The translations under genes and the position numbers were made by a program. DNA of 10,363 nt, taken from Thermoplasmatota archaeon (GTDB lineage: Archaea > Thermoplasmatota > Thermoplasmata > GCA-020350865 > JAUVCJ01). Position 1 is the stretch's first letter; every line of letters starts with the position of its first letter. The notes beneath the pieces were generated by a model that had not been told where the DNA came from, ran no database searches, and was given only the letters and a program-made list of their open reading frames with translations. This document shows positions 1 to 6,238 of the stretch, piece after piece. The stretch lies in assembly GCA_030595765.1 (NCBI GenBank), contig JAUVCJ010000064.1, positions 1 through 10,363 of the forward strand, written 5' to 3'.

Positions 1-656
1 GCAAGCGCTGATATCCAGGTAGAGGCCTTCATCAGGTACTCAGGCTGGGGTTTGAACATGAATATGAGGCCGTTGATCGAGCCAGGTAGCGAGACTGCCC
101 AGATGGCTGCGACTATGAGGAGTCCAAAGAGCGCAGGAACAAGGACCATGTTCACCTTTTCTATTCCGGCTGAAACACCGCGCTGGGTAATGAACCATCC
201 TAAGAAAACTGCAACGAACTGGAAGAACACAATTTGCTCTGGATGAGCCAGGAAATCCTGCCACATCGCCATGGTATCCACTCCAGCAGTGAGGCCTCCA
301 GTAAAGGCCACATAGAAGTAGCGAAGCACCCAACCCATAACAACAGCGTAGTAGAAGTTGATTAGTGCGCTTACAACCATCATCCATGCGCCCATCCAGG
401 CGTATTTGGGTCCGGCGAACTTCTTGAACATGCCAACAGTGCCATACCGTGTCTTTTTGCCCAAGGTGAACTCGATCATCAACAATGGAATTGACCAGGT
501 TACCAGGAAGATAAGCCAAGGTATCAGAAACGATCCGCCACCGTTGCTTGCAACCTCCTTTGGGAACCTCCAGATGTTGCCAGTTCCAACAGCAGCACCC
601 ATGCTTGCCAGTATCAAGCCCCAGCGAGATCCCCATTGTTCGGTCTTTTCTGCCAT
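1..656 (-). CDS. Sodium:neurotransmitter symporter (NSS/SNF) family transporter, 3' end cut off by window
   Basis: The first 218 residues of a Na+-coupled amino-acid-type symporter with the LeuT fold, an inner-membrane importer, are visible; the rest lies beyond position 1. TM1 carries AAVGTGNIWRFP at residues 21-32, the NSS signature with an unwound helix centre. Residues G20, A22, V23, G26, N27 and R30 fall at the same numbers as the Na+/substrate-site residues of LeuT, as does W8 near the N-terminus. NGGGSFLIPW (39-48) and PLLMIEFTLG (57-66, with E62) are the conserved TM1-TM2 and TM2 segments. A Tyr pair at 102-103 lies in TM3. Further hydrophobic helices follow at about 88-117, 141-157 and 169-190. 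The start is supported by AAAGGTGA four bases before the ATG. The gene lies 97 bp downstream of the carboxypeptidase on the same strand. Family is near certain; the substrate, probably an amino acid, is inferred. Confidence 0.95.
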   Translation of the reverse strand, partial: MAEKTEQWGSRWGLILASMGAAVGTGNIWRFPKEVASNGGGSFLIPWLIFLVTWSIPLLMIEFTLGKKTRYGTVGMFKKFAGPKYAWMGAWMMVVSALINFYYAVVMGWVLRYFYVAFTGGLTAGVDTMAMWQDFLAHPEQIVFFQFVAVFLGWFITQRGVSAGIEKVNMVLVPALFGLLIVAAIWAVSLPGSINGLIFMFKPQPEYLMKASTWISAL

Positions 657-753
657 CAGTTCACCTTTGTATCGCGTAATTTGTCGAAGTTATTGGTATT
701 GTCTTACTGCTGCCAATCTAGTTGTTTATGGTGATATGTAAGTGCACGCTCTC

Positions 754-2616
754 TTAGGCTAGCTCCTTTACCTTCTCTGCGTCCATTGCCATTTTGAGGA
801 ACTTTACCAGTCCCGAATACAAGAAGCCGAACATGAAGAATACCATGAAGAGCATTATTCCCATGTCCAAAAGGGATGCTGCCAGTGACACATCCACGAA
901 GTAAGAGAGGCTTTCTGCCTCGGCATATAATGGATACGATACCTCAAGGCCGTGCACATCCAAACCAGTTATGTAGTACTGCACTTCGGAGCCTCCTGGT
1001 AATGGTGGGATTGTTGCAACGAATCTTGACTCTCCCATTTGCTTCATGGAAATGCTTTTGTAGGAGCCAGCGCCCCCAATTCGATAATGGATCTGAAGTC
1101 CGTTGTTATCCAGATTGTGTGCGTTTTGCACCTCCACCTCTATGAAGTAGGGCACCACTTCGGAGCATATGGTGTTGGGCTGGGTGTGATTTATGGTTGG
1201 TAATCCGATGTCAAGGCTTGGAGCGCTCAATTCCTTTGCAACACCTGCTACACCAGCCATTTCAGCAGCATGAAGGTTCGCACCAAGGTTTTCCAGAGCA
1301 GTTGGTATTATCATATCTGGAGCAGGGTGAAATCCACCATCTTCAGCGGAATTGAGCTCGAATGTAAAGGAAAGCACGCCGTGGGAACCGTACATCCAAT
1401 CATCAAAATCACCGCTGACAGGGTAGAGTGATGTACCCTGGCCTGGCTCATAACCGTTGTAGCTGACAAAAGCCGCTGCCAGCTCTTCGAAAATGCCGTT
1501 ATCACTAGTGGGTGTACTTGTGTAACCCCAAGGATAGATTACCAGGTCGCTATAGGAATGGTATGTTATGGCAATGTCCAGGTCTGAGTCTCTATTGTAG
1601 TGCTTTCCATCGCTATCCAGGCGCTTCATCAGCTCTCTAATGGCCTGGGTCTCTGGTTCTGAAAAGCCGCCGTCCTTATCCTCGTCAATAAGACCATCAC
1701 CGTCGTTGTCAATTCCATCCACAGGGTCCTCATCACACTTGTCAAAGTCCCTATCTATGTAACCAGGTCTATCTATCCACCTGGGTTCCGGGCAGATGCC
1801 GTAGCCATCGCCGTCGTCATCAAAGTTATCAGGTGGTCCACGGTAGTTGTCTGAGGAGGGCACAGCACTGTCCATAGTTTTTCCAGTCTGGGGGTCAAGC
1901 CTGCTGTTCCACATGTATGGATAGTTGCGGTTGAGGTCCACCCCATCTAGCTCGGATTCGAACTGGCCATTGCCGTTGTTGTCCCGGATATTCTTTCTCC
2001 AGCTTCCAGAGCCGGATTCGAACATCTCCATATCCACCTCAACGCCGTCGGGATTCAGCATGGGTACGATCCAGATCTCCCTGTGGTCAACCAAATACGT
2101 TGCCCTGGCCTCTGAACCGTCCTCGTCTATTAGGCCGTCCCCATCGTTGTCGATGGAATCGATAGGGTCCTCATTGACCAGTCCATCGTCATCATCATCA
2201 AATGGTGCCTTGCCGTAGTTGTCAAGCAGGTAGTGAAGGAAGTACATCGGAACCTCGTAGCTCATCCATTCTCTTGCGTGATGTGCGCCTACCAGCAATA
2301 ATTTTGGTTCTGTTGGGTCGCTGATCTGGGGGTCGTCACTGATCTTAATTGCAGGTATTTGTCTCCCACCATAGGTAGAACCGAGGTCTGACCATTGGGA
2401 GATATCCACAACTCTCATGATGTCGGAGTGCTCGGCCTCAAGCCTGGCAATGGATTCCATCATGGTCTGATAGGTATAGTATTCTCTGAATTCCTCGTGA
2501 AAAAGTGGTTCCATGTATGTTGCAACCGCCTCCTCTTCCTGCTCCTGGGCAGAAAGCGGGGAGCTGTAGCCTGCTAGAAGCAAAGCGAGAATAAGTAAGA
2601 TGGGAAACTTGCGCAT
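754..2616 (-). CDS. Secreted, C-terminally membrane-anchored M14 zinc carboxypeptidase with Ca-binding-type insertions
   Basis: This 620-residue metallocarboxypeptidase would remove C-terminal amino acids from peptides outside the cell. Residues 1-23 form a signal peptide (MRKF, then a Leu/Ile-rich core, ending LSA). The M14 catalytic domain spans about 46-455. Zinc ligands are H113 and E116 in HHAREW and H353 in TYHSYSD. The substrate carboxylate site is N229-R230 in DLNRNYP, and R207 in SWRKN matches CPA Arg127. Y398 matches Tyr248, and the catalytic base is E420 in SFTFEL. D405 aligns without gaps to CPA position 255, where Asp gives basic-residue specificity in carboxypeptidase B. Two acidic insertions (about 138-168 and 250-318) plus DNNGNGQFESE (212-222) carry DxDxDG loops such as DNDGDGLIDED. 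A beta-rich domain (about 484-575) precedes one TM helix (about 583-606) and a short basic tail. Translation start: GAGG lies 10 nt upstream of the ATG. Function is confident; peptide specificity is inferred. Confidence 0.95.
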   Translation of the reverse strand: MRKFPILLILALLLAGYSSPLSAQEQEEEAVATYMEPLFHEEFREYYTYQTMMESIARLEAEHSDIMRVVDISQWSDLGSTYGGRQIPAIKISDDPQISDPTEPKLLLVGAHHAREWMSYEVPMYFLHYLLDNYGKAPFDDDDDGLVNEDPIDSIDNDGDGLIDEDGSEARATYLVDHREIWIVPMLNPDGVEVDMEMFESGSGSWRKNIRDNNGNGQFESELDGVDLNRNYPYMWNSRLDPQTGKTMDSAVPSSDNYRGPPDNFDDDGDGYGICPEPRWIDRPGYIDRDFDKCDEDPVDGIDNDGDGLIDEDKDGGFSEPETQAIRELMKRLDSDGKHYNRDSDLDIAITYHSYSDLVIYPWGYTSTPTSDNGIFEELAAAFVSYNGYEPGQGTSLYPVSGDFDDWMYGSHGVLSFTFELNSAEDGGFHPAPDMIIPTALENLGANLHAAEMAGVAGVAKELSAPSLDIGLPTINHTQPNTICSEVVPYFIEVEVQNAHNLDNNGLQIHYRIGGAGSYKSISMKQMGESRFVATIPPLPGGSEVQYYITGLDVHGLEVSYPLYAEAESLSYFVDVSLAASLLDMGIMLFMVFFMFGFLYSGLVKFLKMAMDAEKVKELA

Positions 2617-2703
2617 GGTATCCAGGCCTCGAATAAGGTATTTGTCTAAAAGGTTTATGGTGGTAAAAGGTGCAATGAAGAACTAGTAATATCCAACTTG
2701 TTG

Positions 2704-2719
2704 TTGCTTTAAAAAGCAA
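2704..2719. terminator. Short perfect inverted repeat just after the acyltransferase stop, possible terminator
   Basis: TTGCTTT and AAAGCAA form a perfect 7-bp stem with a 2-nt AA centre. It begins 4 bp beyond the TAA stop (2724-2726, minus strand) of the acyltransferase gene. On the minus strand a run of five T lies in the right arm and loop rather than after the stem, so it is not a classic intrinsic terminator. It could instead be an mRNA 3'-end hairpin or an incidental palindrome. The next minus-strand gene starts about 90 bp further on. Confidence 0.25.
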
Positions 2720-2723
2720 TGTT

Positions 2724-3188
2724 TTACTCGTTCTCAGGTGGTGCCATCCTTTTTATGACCTTTGCTGGGACACCAACAGCAACACAGTCGTCAGGAACGT
2801 CTTTGGTTACAACAGACCCAGAGCCCACAATGGCTCTTTTACCTATTGTAACACTAGGGTGTACTATTACGTTAATACCAATAAAACACCGTTCTTTAAG
2901 TGTCACATCCCCTCTGATAATGTCGCCGTCTCTAGTGTACTTGAGGGAATTATCATGCGCAAGAAATACACATCCTGCAGCAACATTTGCTTCCTTTAGC
3001 ATGTGGACGTGTTCAGGAAACAGGTTATCCAGATGACACATGTAGCCGATCTCTACAGTGGGGTGGATATCAGCACCGCGCATGATATGAAAAAAAGTCC
3101 TTAGCTTGAATGTAGGAGCAAACCATGCCGGGAACAGGAACATGATGGAGCGAATGCGTTTTGAAAGTTTCCTTGTAGCTTTTTCCAT
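2724..3188 (-). CDS. Left-handed beta-helix (hexapeptide-repeat) acyltransferase
   Basis: A 154-residue cytoplasmic acyltransferase of the maltose/galactoside O-acetyltransferase-like group, expected to move an acetyl or similar group from acyl-CoA to a sugar or amine. A basic, partly hydrophobic N-terminus (to about residue 40) is followed by imperfect hexapeptide turns, including IHPTVEIG, VIVHPSVTIG and AIVGSGSVV. The signature tail VAVGVPAKVIKRM ends the beta-helix. The likely catalytic His is in FLAHDNS, about residue 78. This start is preferred because AAGGTGG lies 7 nt upstream of the ATG. Two in-frame ATGs, at 3206 and 3215, would add 6 or 9 residues. They lack a Shine-Dalgarno sequence, and a TTATAA box overlaps the region just upstream of 3215. 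Acceptor substrate is unknown; no other polysaccharide genes are visible nearby. Confidence 0.85.
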   Translation of the reverse strand: MEKATRKLSKRIRSIMFLFPAWFAPTFKLRTFFHIMRGADIHPTVEIGYMCHLDNLFPEHVHMLKEANVAAGCVFLAHDNSLKYTRDGDIIRGDVTLKERCFIGINVIVHPSVTIGKRAIVGSGSVVTKDVPDDCVAVGVPAKVIKRMAPPENE

Positions 3189-3216
3189 TCGTGGACCCAC
3201 CTTCATATGTGTCATA

Positions 3217-3222
3217 TTATAA
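3217..3222 (-). promoter_or_regulatory. TATA-like box for the acyltransferase gene
   Basis: TTATAA lies about 31 bp upstream of the ATG at 3188, read on the minus strand. An archaeal start about 26 nt downstream would fall near 3193, upstream of the preferred start but inside the longer alternatives. This supports the shorter protein, although the short leader would not contain the Shine-Dalgarno sequence, so the two signals conflict. Sequence match and spacing only. Confidence 0.35.
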
Positions 3223-3284
3223 GCGTTAGCTCTTAACTTGATTTTTGCCTAGAATATTCGGCGCGTTAGGGTATCATCCTGAAG

Positions 3285-3542
3285 ATGGGTCATTTCCTTA
3301 TTAACCCTTATCATATAAATTCCCTTATTGGCTCTTATCATACCACTTTCCTTATTGACTATTATCCTCTTATTGACTCCTATCCTATAGATTTGAGAAC
3401 TAAGTCCTTAAAAGATAGCTTAGTTGATTTGGAGTTATTTATTTATTGCAGAGTATTTATTGATTATAGATTGTTTATTGACTATAGATTCGAAAAGGAT
3501 ACGCATATGTTTGGAAACAAATATAGACCTCAAGCGCATTGA
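3285..3542 (+). CDS. Doubtful 85-residue repeat-containing open frame before the PHP gene
   Basis: I do not recognise this frame. It runs from ATG 3285 to TGA 3540-3542, ending 8 bp before the PHP start, an operon-like spacing. It reads through the AT-rich repeats as a series of short related peptides: LINPYH, LIGSYH, LIDYYP, LIDSYP, FIDYRL and FIDYRF. Gaps between adjacent copies in each cluster are mostly multiples of three, which keeps the frame open. Against it: no clear Shine-Dalgarno sequence, no recognisable domain, strong low-complexity composition, and base and codon use (AGA, TTA, TTT, ATT) unlike the neighbouring genes. AATATT lies about 30 bp upstream of the ATG and could be a weak TATA element. 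It may be a lineage-specific peptide or simply non-coding repeats that happen to be open. Confidence 0.25.
   Translation: MGHFLINPYHINSLIGSYHTTFLIDYYPLIDSYPIDLRTKSLKDSLVDLELFIYCRVFIDYRLFIDYRFEKDTHMFGNKYRPQAH
3294..3491. repeat. Degenerate 9/18/27-bp-phased direct repeats in the AT-rich spacer
   Basis: TTATT-led units start at 3298, 3325, 3352 and 3370, spaced 27, 27 and 18 bp. They share an 18-bp core close to TTATTGACTCYTATCCTA. A second cluster has TTATTG at 3443, 3457 and 3475. The last two belong to directly adjacent 18-bp copies, TTTATTGATTATAGATTG (3456-3473) and TTTATTGACTATAGATTC (3474-3491), differing at two positions. This fills most of the 362-bp gap between the divergent acyltransferase and PHP genes, the longest gap in the window. 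Possible roles are a regulator-binding array, a decaying minisatellite or part of a small ORF; the sequence does not decide. Confidence 0.6.
3519..3526 (+). promoter_or_regulatory. TATA-like box for the PHP gene
   Basis: AAATATAG is centred about 28 bp upstream of ATG 3551, the spacing seen for leaderless archaeal transcripts. GAAGGG at 3541-3546 also offers a Shine-Dalgarno-like site 4 nt before the same ATG, so either leaderless or leadered initiation would use this start. Confidence 0.4.
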
Positions 3543-3550
3543 AGGGTTCA

Positions 3551-4258
3551 ATGAGTGTACCTGTAAGAATGAACCTGCACAATCACACCATGTGGTCTGA
3601 TGGCGGTTTTTCTCCCAATACCATAATAACCAAGGCGATCAAGATGGAGCTGGACTACATTGGCATCAGCGACCATTACCAGACCCAAAAGGTTTCTTCC
3701 ATTGCGCCTGACGAGCTTGAGGGTTATTTGACCCATATTGGACAATTAAAAGAGGAATACAGCTCTCAAATTCATGTTCTCGGTGGGTTAGAGATCGATG
3801 CAAATCCAGACAGGACACAGTTACAAGACCTGCCTGTTGACCTTCTAAACTGCTTTGATTATCTGCTTTTCGAGTATATTCAGGACAGTAAATGGGAAGG
3901 CATTGCTCTATGGCAGCTTCTGAACCTTACCGAAGACATCAATGTTCCGTTCGGGCTGGCGCATAACGACCTTGGAAAGAACTTCGCTCACATTGCCCCG
4001 AAAGAACTGCTAAAGGTCCTGGAAGGCAGAAACATCTTTCTGGAGCTTTCATCCACGCTCAGGAACTCGAAGTTCAACAAACCGTATTATCACTATGCTG
4101 AGCCCATCTTTACACAGGTCAACCAGACCAAGGTGCTAGTTTCGGTTGGAACCGACACTCATGGCAACATAGATGATGTTGGCGACATCCAGGATGCATA
4201 CGATTTTATCAAGAACAATGGTCTTGAGAACAACCTGGTCACTAAATTATTCGATTGA
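3551..4258 (+). CDS. PHP-domain metal-dependent hydrolase (phosphoesterase-like)
   Basis: A 235-residue stand-alone PHP (polymerase and histidinol phosphatase) domain, a TIM-barrel-like fold that hydrolyses phosphoesters with two or three metal ions. The metal-ligand motifs appear in order: NLHNHTMWSDG (H10, H12, D17), GISDHY (D41, H42), GGLEID (E81), FGLAHND (H138) and VGTDTHG (D202, H204). All key ligands are present and the length fits a single domain, so it is probably active. Candidate activities are histidinol-phosphate or another small phosphoester phosphatase; no histidine genes are nearby and the substrate is unknown. The ATG at 3551 is preferred over an in-frame TTG at 3539 because GAAGGG lies just before the ATG and the TTG has no signal. 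It is convergent with the small Cys-rich gene, leaving a 40-bp gap. Confidence 0.88.
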   Translation: MSVPVRMNLHNHTMWSDGGFSPNTIITKAIKMELDYIGISDHYQTQKVSSIAPDELEGYLTHIGQLKEEYSSQIHVLGGLEIDANPDRTQLQDLPVDLLNCFDYLLFEYIQDSKWEGIALWQLLNLTEDINVPFGLAHNDLGKNFAHIAPKELLKVLEGRNIFLELSSTLRNSKFNKPYYHYAEPIFTQVNQTKVLVSVGTDTHGNIDDVGDIQDAYDFIKNNGLENNLVTKLFD

Positions 4259-4298
4259 ACAGTTGAGTTCTCCGAACCAACAAGGGAGCATGCTAGAA

Positions 4299-4601
4299 CT
4301 AATCACAAGAGGTGCAACAGCAGCATTCTTCAGCTTCAATAGGTGCGAATGCTTTCTGTGGACATGTTGCAGAATCGGCAGTAGCCAAGCGCTCTCCTGC
4401 GATTTTACAGTTACCTTTTGTCTCGTCAACGACATTGTATTCCTTGCATTCAGAGCAGGTCTTTGTCCTCAGGGTCTCTTTTGTGCCGTCATAACCTTTC
4501 TTTCCAAGTTCTACACCTTTTTTGCCTGCTTTTTCTCCGAGGTCAAGCCCCTTCTTGCCCAAGTCCTTTGTCTTGTCCTTTGCTTTGTCAAAAAAACCCA
4601 T
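4299..4601 (-). CDS. Small protein: Lys/Gly-rich amphipathic N-terminus plus nine-cysteine metal-binding-type C-terminus
   Basis: A 100-residue protein that I cannot assign to a named family. Residues 1-40 start MGFFDKAKDK and then repeat DLGKKG, DLGEKAGKKG and ELGKKG, a charged helical, LEA/YtxH-like pattern. Residues 49-80 resemble small Cys domains of the form CxxC-x12-C-x14-CP (C49, C52, C65, C80), as in iron-sulfur or zinc proteins. The tail EECCCCTSCD adds C93-C96 and C99, an unusually dense thiol cluster at the extreme C-terminus. A metal- or cluster-binding or redox role is inferred, not shown. The start at 4601 is chosen because a TATA-like box at 4635-4643 lies inside the longer frame beginning at 4652, which would then not be transcribed whole. 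GGTG lies about 10 nt before the ATG. It sits 85 bp downstream of the phospholipid synthase gene on the same strand. Confidence 0.75.
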   Translation of the reverse strand: MGFFDKAKDKTKDLGKKGLDLGEKAGKKGVELGKKGYDGTKETLRTKTCSECKEYNVVDETKGNCKIAGERLATADSATCPQKAFAPIEAEECCCCTSCD

Positions 4602-4634
4602 TTTGAAACACCACAGGTTTGAATCAGAACTGAT

Positions 4635-4643
4635 GATATAAGC
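4635..4643 (-). promoter_or_regulatory. TATA-like box and possible operator for the Cys-rich small gene
   Basis: On the minus strand this reads GCTTATATC, centred about 38 bp before ATG 4601. It predicts a start near 4612 and a leader of about 11 nt. A 10-bp palindrome-like TCAGAACTGA (4624-4633) lies between the box and the predicted start, where a repressor could act. A near-perfect inverted pair, ACAGGTTTGAAT (4613-4624) and ATTTGAACCTGT (4669-4680), 10 of 12 positions matching, flanks the whole promoter. Confidence 0.35.
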
Positions 4644-4686
4644 TTTAGCCAAACATTCAATGTCTGGAATTTGAACCTGTCAAGGT

Positions 4687-5304
4687 CTACTTACCACGCA
4701 GCTTCCTTTTTACAAGAACTATGCGCTGGATAGCTGTTGCGTTTCCTACAGTTGCGAAAAGTATGAGCAGGTACTGGAATGGTGTGTACCTCCAAATTAC
4801 CCCGCCTGTGAATTCATTGGCCACGATCTGGATCATGATGAATAGCATGTGCAGCACCAGCCTTTCAGCCCTGCCCAATATCCCTGCGTAGAGCCTGCCA
4901 ACTCCGACAGCCTGGGCCTGAGTGCCGACATAGCTTGTGAGCAGCACTCCAAGGATCGCGAATGTGCCGAGAAGTTGGTCGCCCCAGACCGAGAACATGA
5001 CTCCACCTAGGAGGACCATGTCTGCGTACCTGTCGATAACGTGGTCAAGGAAGTCTCCCCATTTGCTTGTCTTACCCATGAGCCTTGCAACCTTGCCATC
5101 CAGGGCATCGAATAGCGATGAAAGGAGAATAGCAATGAAGGCCAGCACCAGAAATAGCTGGGTGCTCTGATACATCAGCATGGCAGCAATGCCAGCCAGA
5201 AGGAATCCGATCATGGTCAGGGTGTTGGGGTCGAAACCGGAAAATTTACGTGCCAGAGGAGCAAGGACCCCTTCGACCTTATCCCGGTGTTCATCCAGAC
5301 CCAT
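4687..5304 (-). CDS. CDP-alcohol phosphotransferase, probable archaetidylinositol phosphate synthase
   Basis: A 205-residue integral membrane enzyme of the CDP-alcohol phosphatidyltransferase family. The likely reaction joins CDP-archaeol and inositol 1-phosphate to give archaetidylinositol phosphate, with release of CMP, in archaeal polar-lipid synthesis. The complete family motif is present: D66xxD69G70xxA73R74x8G83xxxD87xxxD91, the metal and CDP site. About six hydrophobic segments can be drawn (roughly 30-45, 48-65, 94-108, 112-130, 150-166, 175-190). The N-terminus (DKVEGVLAPLARKF) and GRAERLVLHM (144-153) resemble archaeal archaetidylinositol phosphate synthases more than glycerol- or serine-transferring members. 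The start fits a leaderless transcript from the TATA box at 5327-5336. Family is confident; head-group specificity is an inference from resemblance, with archaetidylglycerophosphate synthase the main alternative. Confidence 0.92.
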   Translation of the reverse strand: MGLDEHRDKVEGVLAPLARKFSGFDPNTLTMIGFLLAGIAAMLMYQSTQLFLVLAFIAILLSSLFDALDGKVARLMGKTSKWGDFLDHVIDRYADMVLLGGVMFSVWGDQLLGTFAILGVLLTSYVGTQAQAVGVGRLYAGILGRAERLVLHMLFIMIQIVANEFTGGVIWRYTPFQYLLILFATVGNATAIQRIVLVKRKLRGK

Positions 5305-5326
5305 ACTTAAGTTTAGGGATTGAAGC

Positions 5327-5336
5327 TATATAAAAA
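5327..5336 (-). promoter_or_regulatory. TATA box in the divergent region between the lipid synthase and HAD genes
   Basis: The minus strand reads TTTTTATATA, a strong archaeal box A, centred about 27 bp before ATG 5304, the classic leaderless spacing. The same bases read TATATAAAAA on the plus strand and lie about 39 bp before the HAD start at 5370. One element could therefore serve both directions, giving the HAD mRNA a short leader of roughly 14 nt. Confidence 0.6.
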
Positions 5337-5369
5337 CTGTGAAATAACAGGCCAACATATGGGGTAGGT

Positions 5370-6134
5370 GTGAAGCGCTACATAATCGGCATTGATCTGC
5401 ACGGAACCATGCTTGATAAGAACGAGTCAATGGAAGAAAAACATGTTAGAGCACTTATAAGAGCACTTGGAAAGCTCAAGGAAAATGCATTGCTTTATAT
5501 ATGCACTGGCAACGACCTAACATTCGTTAATGAGAAGATCCCGGACACTCTGCGGGATGTTTTTGATGGCTATGTTCTTGAAACTGGTTGTGTTCTTTCG
5601 GACAAGAGCAATGAAAAACAAATTACCACTCCAACGGTCCAAGAGCACTGTAGGGAGCTCAAAGAGCTTATAGAGTCCAAGGGTTTTGAGCAAATTAAGC
5701 ATCAAGGAAGGAGACTTTCAACAATAAGCCTGTTCTGCGATGCACCCAAGGAGTTTGCCGACATCATTTCCAAATTCGTGAACACCACCGAGTTCTCATC
5801 CGAGTTTCAAGTAACATACTCCAGTGTTGCAGTTGACATAATCCCGAACGGGTTCCACAAGCTTACAGGCCTGGAATTAAAAGCAGACAACAAGAAGACC
5901 ATAGGGATCGCAGATTCCATGAACGATTTTCCCCTGCTTAGATACGCTGACTTTGGATTCATGCCAGCGAACGCCGCTCCCGAAGTAATAGCCAAGTTAG
6001 AGGCCGATGGTAGACCAACCTACCAGATGGACATGTATGAGCAGCCCAGACAGGGAAGTGTCGGCATCGTCCAGGGCATAGAGACCAAAGGAGTCATCCA
6101 GATACTTCAGATATTGGACGACTGGATGGATTGA
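5370..6134 (+). CDS. HAD-superfamily (Cof/IIB-type) hydrolase with altered motif I
   Basis: A 254-residue HAD protein, normally a Mg-dependent phosphatase acting through a phospho-aspartate. Motif I is GIDLHGTMLD (7-16): the nucleophile D9 is present, but the second Asp, the usual general acid/base, is His11. Motif II is CTGND (45-49), motif III Lys is probably K164 in GFHKLTG, and motif IV is IADSMND (180-186, D182 and D186). The C2-type cap lies between motifs II and III (about 80-160), as in sucrose-phosphate, phosphoglycolate and mannosyl-3-phosphoglycerate phosphatases. It begins with GTG at 5370, with GGGGT four bases before it. It is divergent from, and shares a promoter region with, the archaetidylinositol-phosphate-synthase-like gene. 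A role in dephosphorylating that lipid or its precursor is conceivable but unproven. Family is confident; activity is uncertain because of His11. Confidence 0.88.
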   Translation: MKRYIIGIDLHGTMLDKNESMEEKHVRALIRALGKLKENALLYICTGNDLTFVNEKIPDTLRDVFDGYVLETGCVLSDKSNEKQITTPTVQEHCRELKELIESKGFEQIKHQGRRLSTISLFCDAPKEFADIISKFVNTTEFSSEFQVTYSSVAVDIIPNGFHKLTGLELKADNKKTIGIADSMNDFPLLRYADFGFMPANAAPEVIAKLEADGRPTYQMDMYEQPRQGSVGIVQGIETKGVIQILQILDDWMD

Positions 6135-6238
6135 GACTTGACCAATTTCATTTATTGCTGAATAGTTCAATGAGCGAGAACAAAATGAAGTAAATCGCTA
6201 GAGTGAATGATTTGTAGAGACCTTGAAAACATCTAGCA

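Noticed and set aside
40..636. Minus-strand 198-codon open frame with many Trp/Cys/His
   Set aside because: It is out of frame with the NSS transporter, whose frame over the same bases shows the full symporter signature; the 198-codon translation is a shadow.
3539..4258. Longer PHP protein starting at TTG 3539
   Set aside because: The ATG at 3551 has GAAGGG just upstream and a TATA-like box at suitable distance, and the extra four residues have no family support.
4602..4652. 17-residue N-terminal extension of the Cys-rich protein (start at 4652)
   Set aside because: The TATA-like box at 4635-4643 lies inside it, and MGFFDKAKDK is a natural start of the charged helix.
4664..4681. GGTTCAAATTCC on the minus strand, resembling a tRNA T-arm
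   Set aside because: No flanking 5-bp T-stem pairs, and no acceptor, D or anticodon arm can be drawn around it.
6135..6238. Possible hairpin TTCATTT/AAATGAA between the HAD and alaS stops
   Set aside because: Only 7 bp with a loop of about 29 nt and no T-run; not enough to call a terminator.
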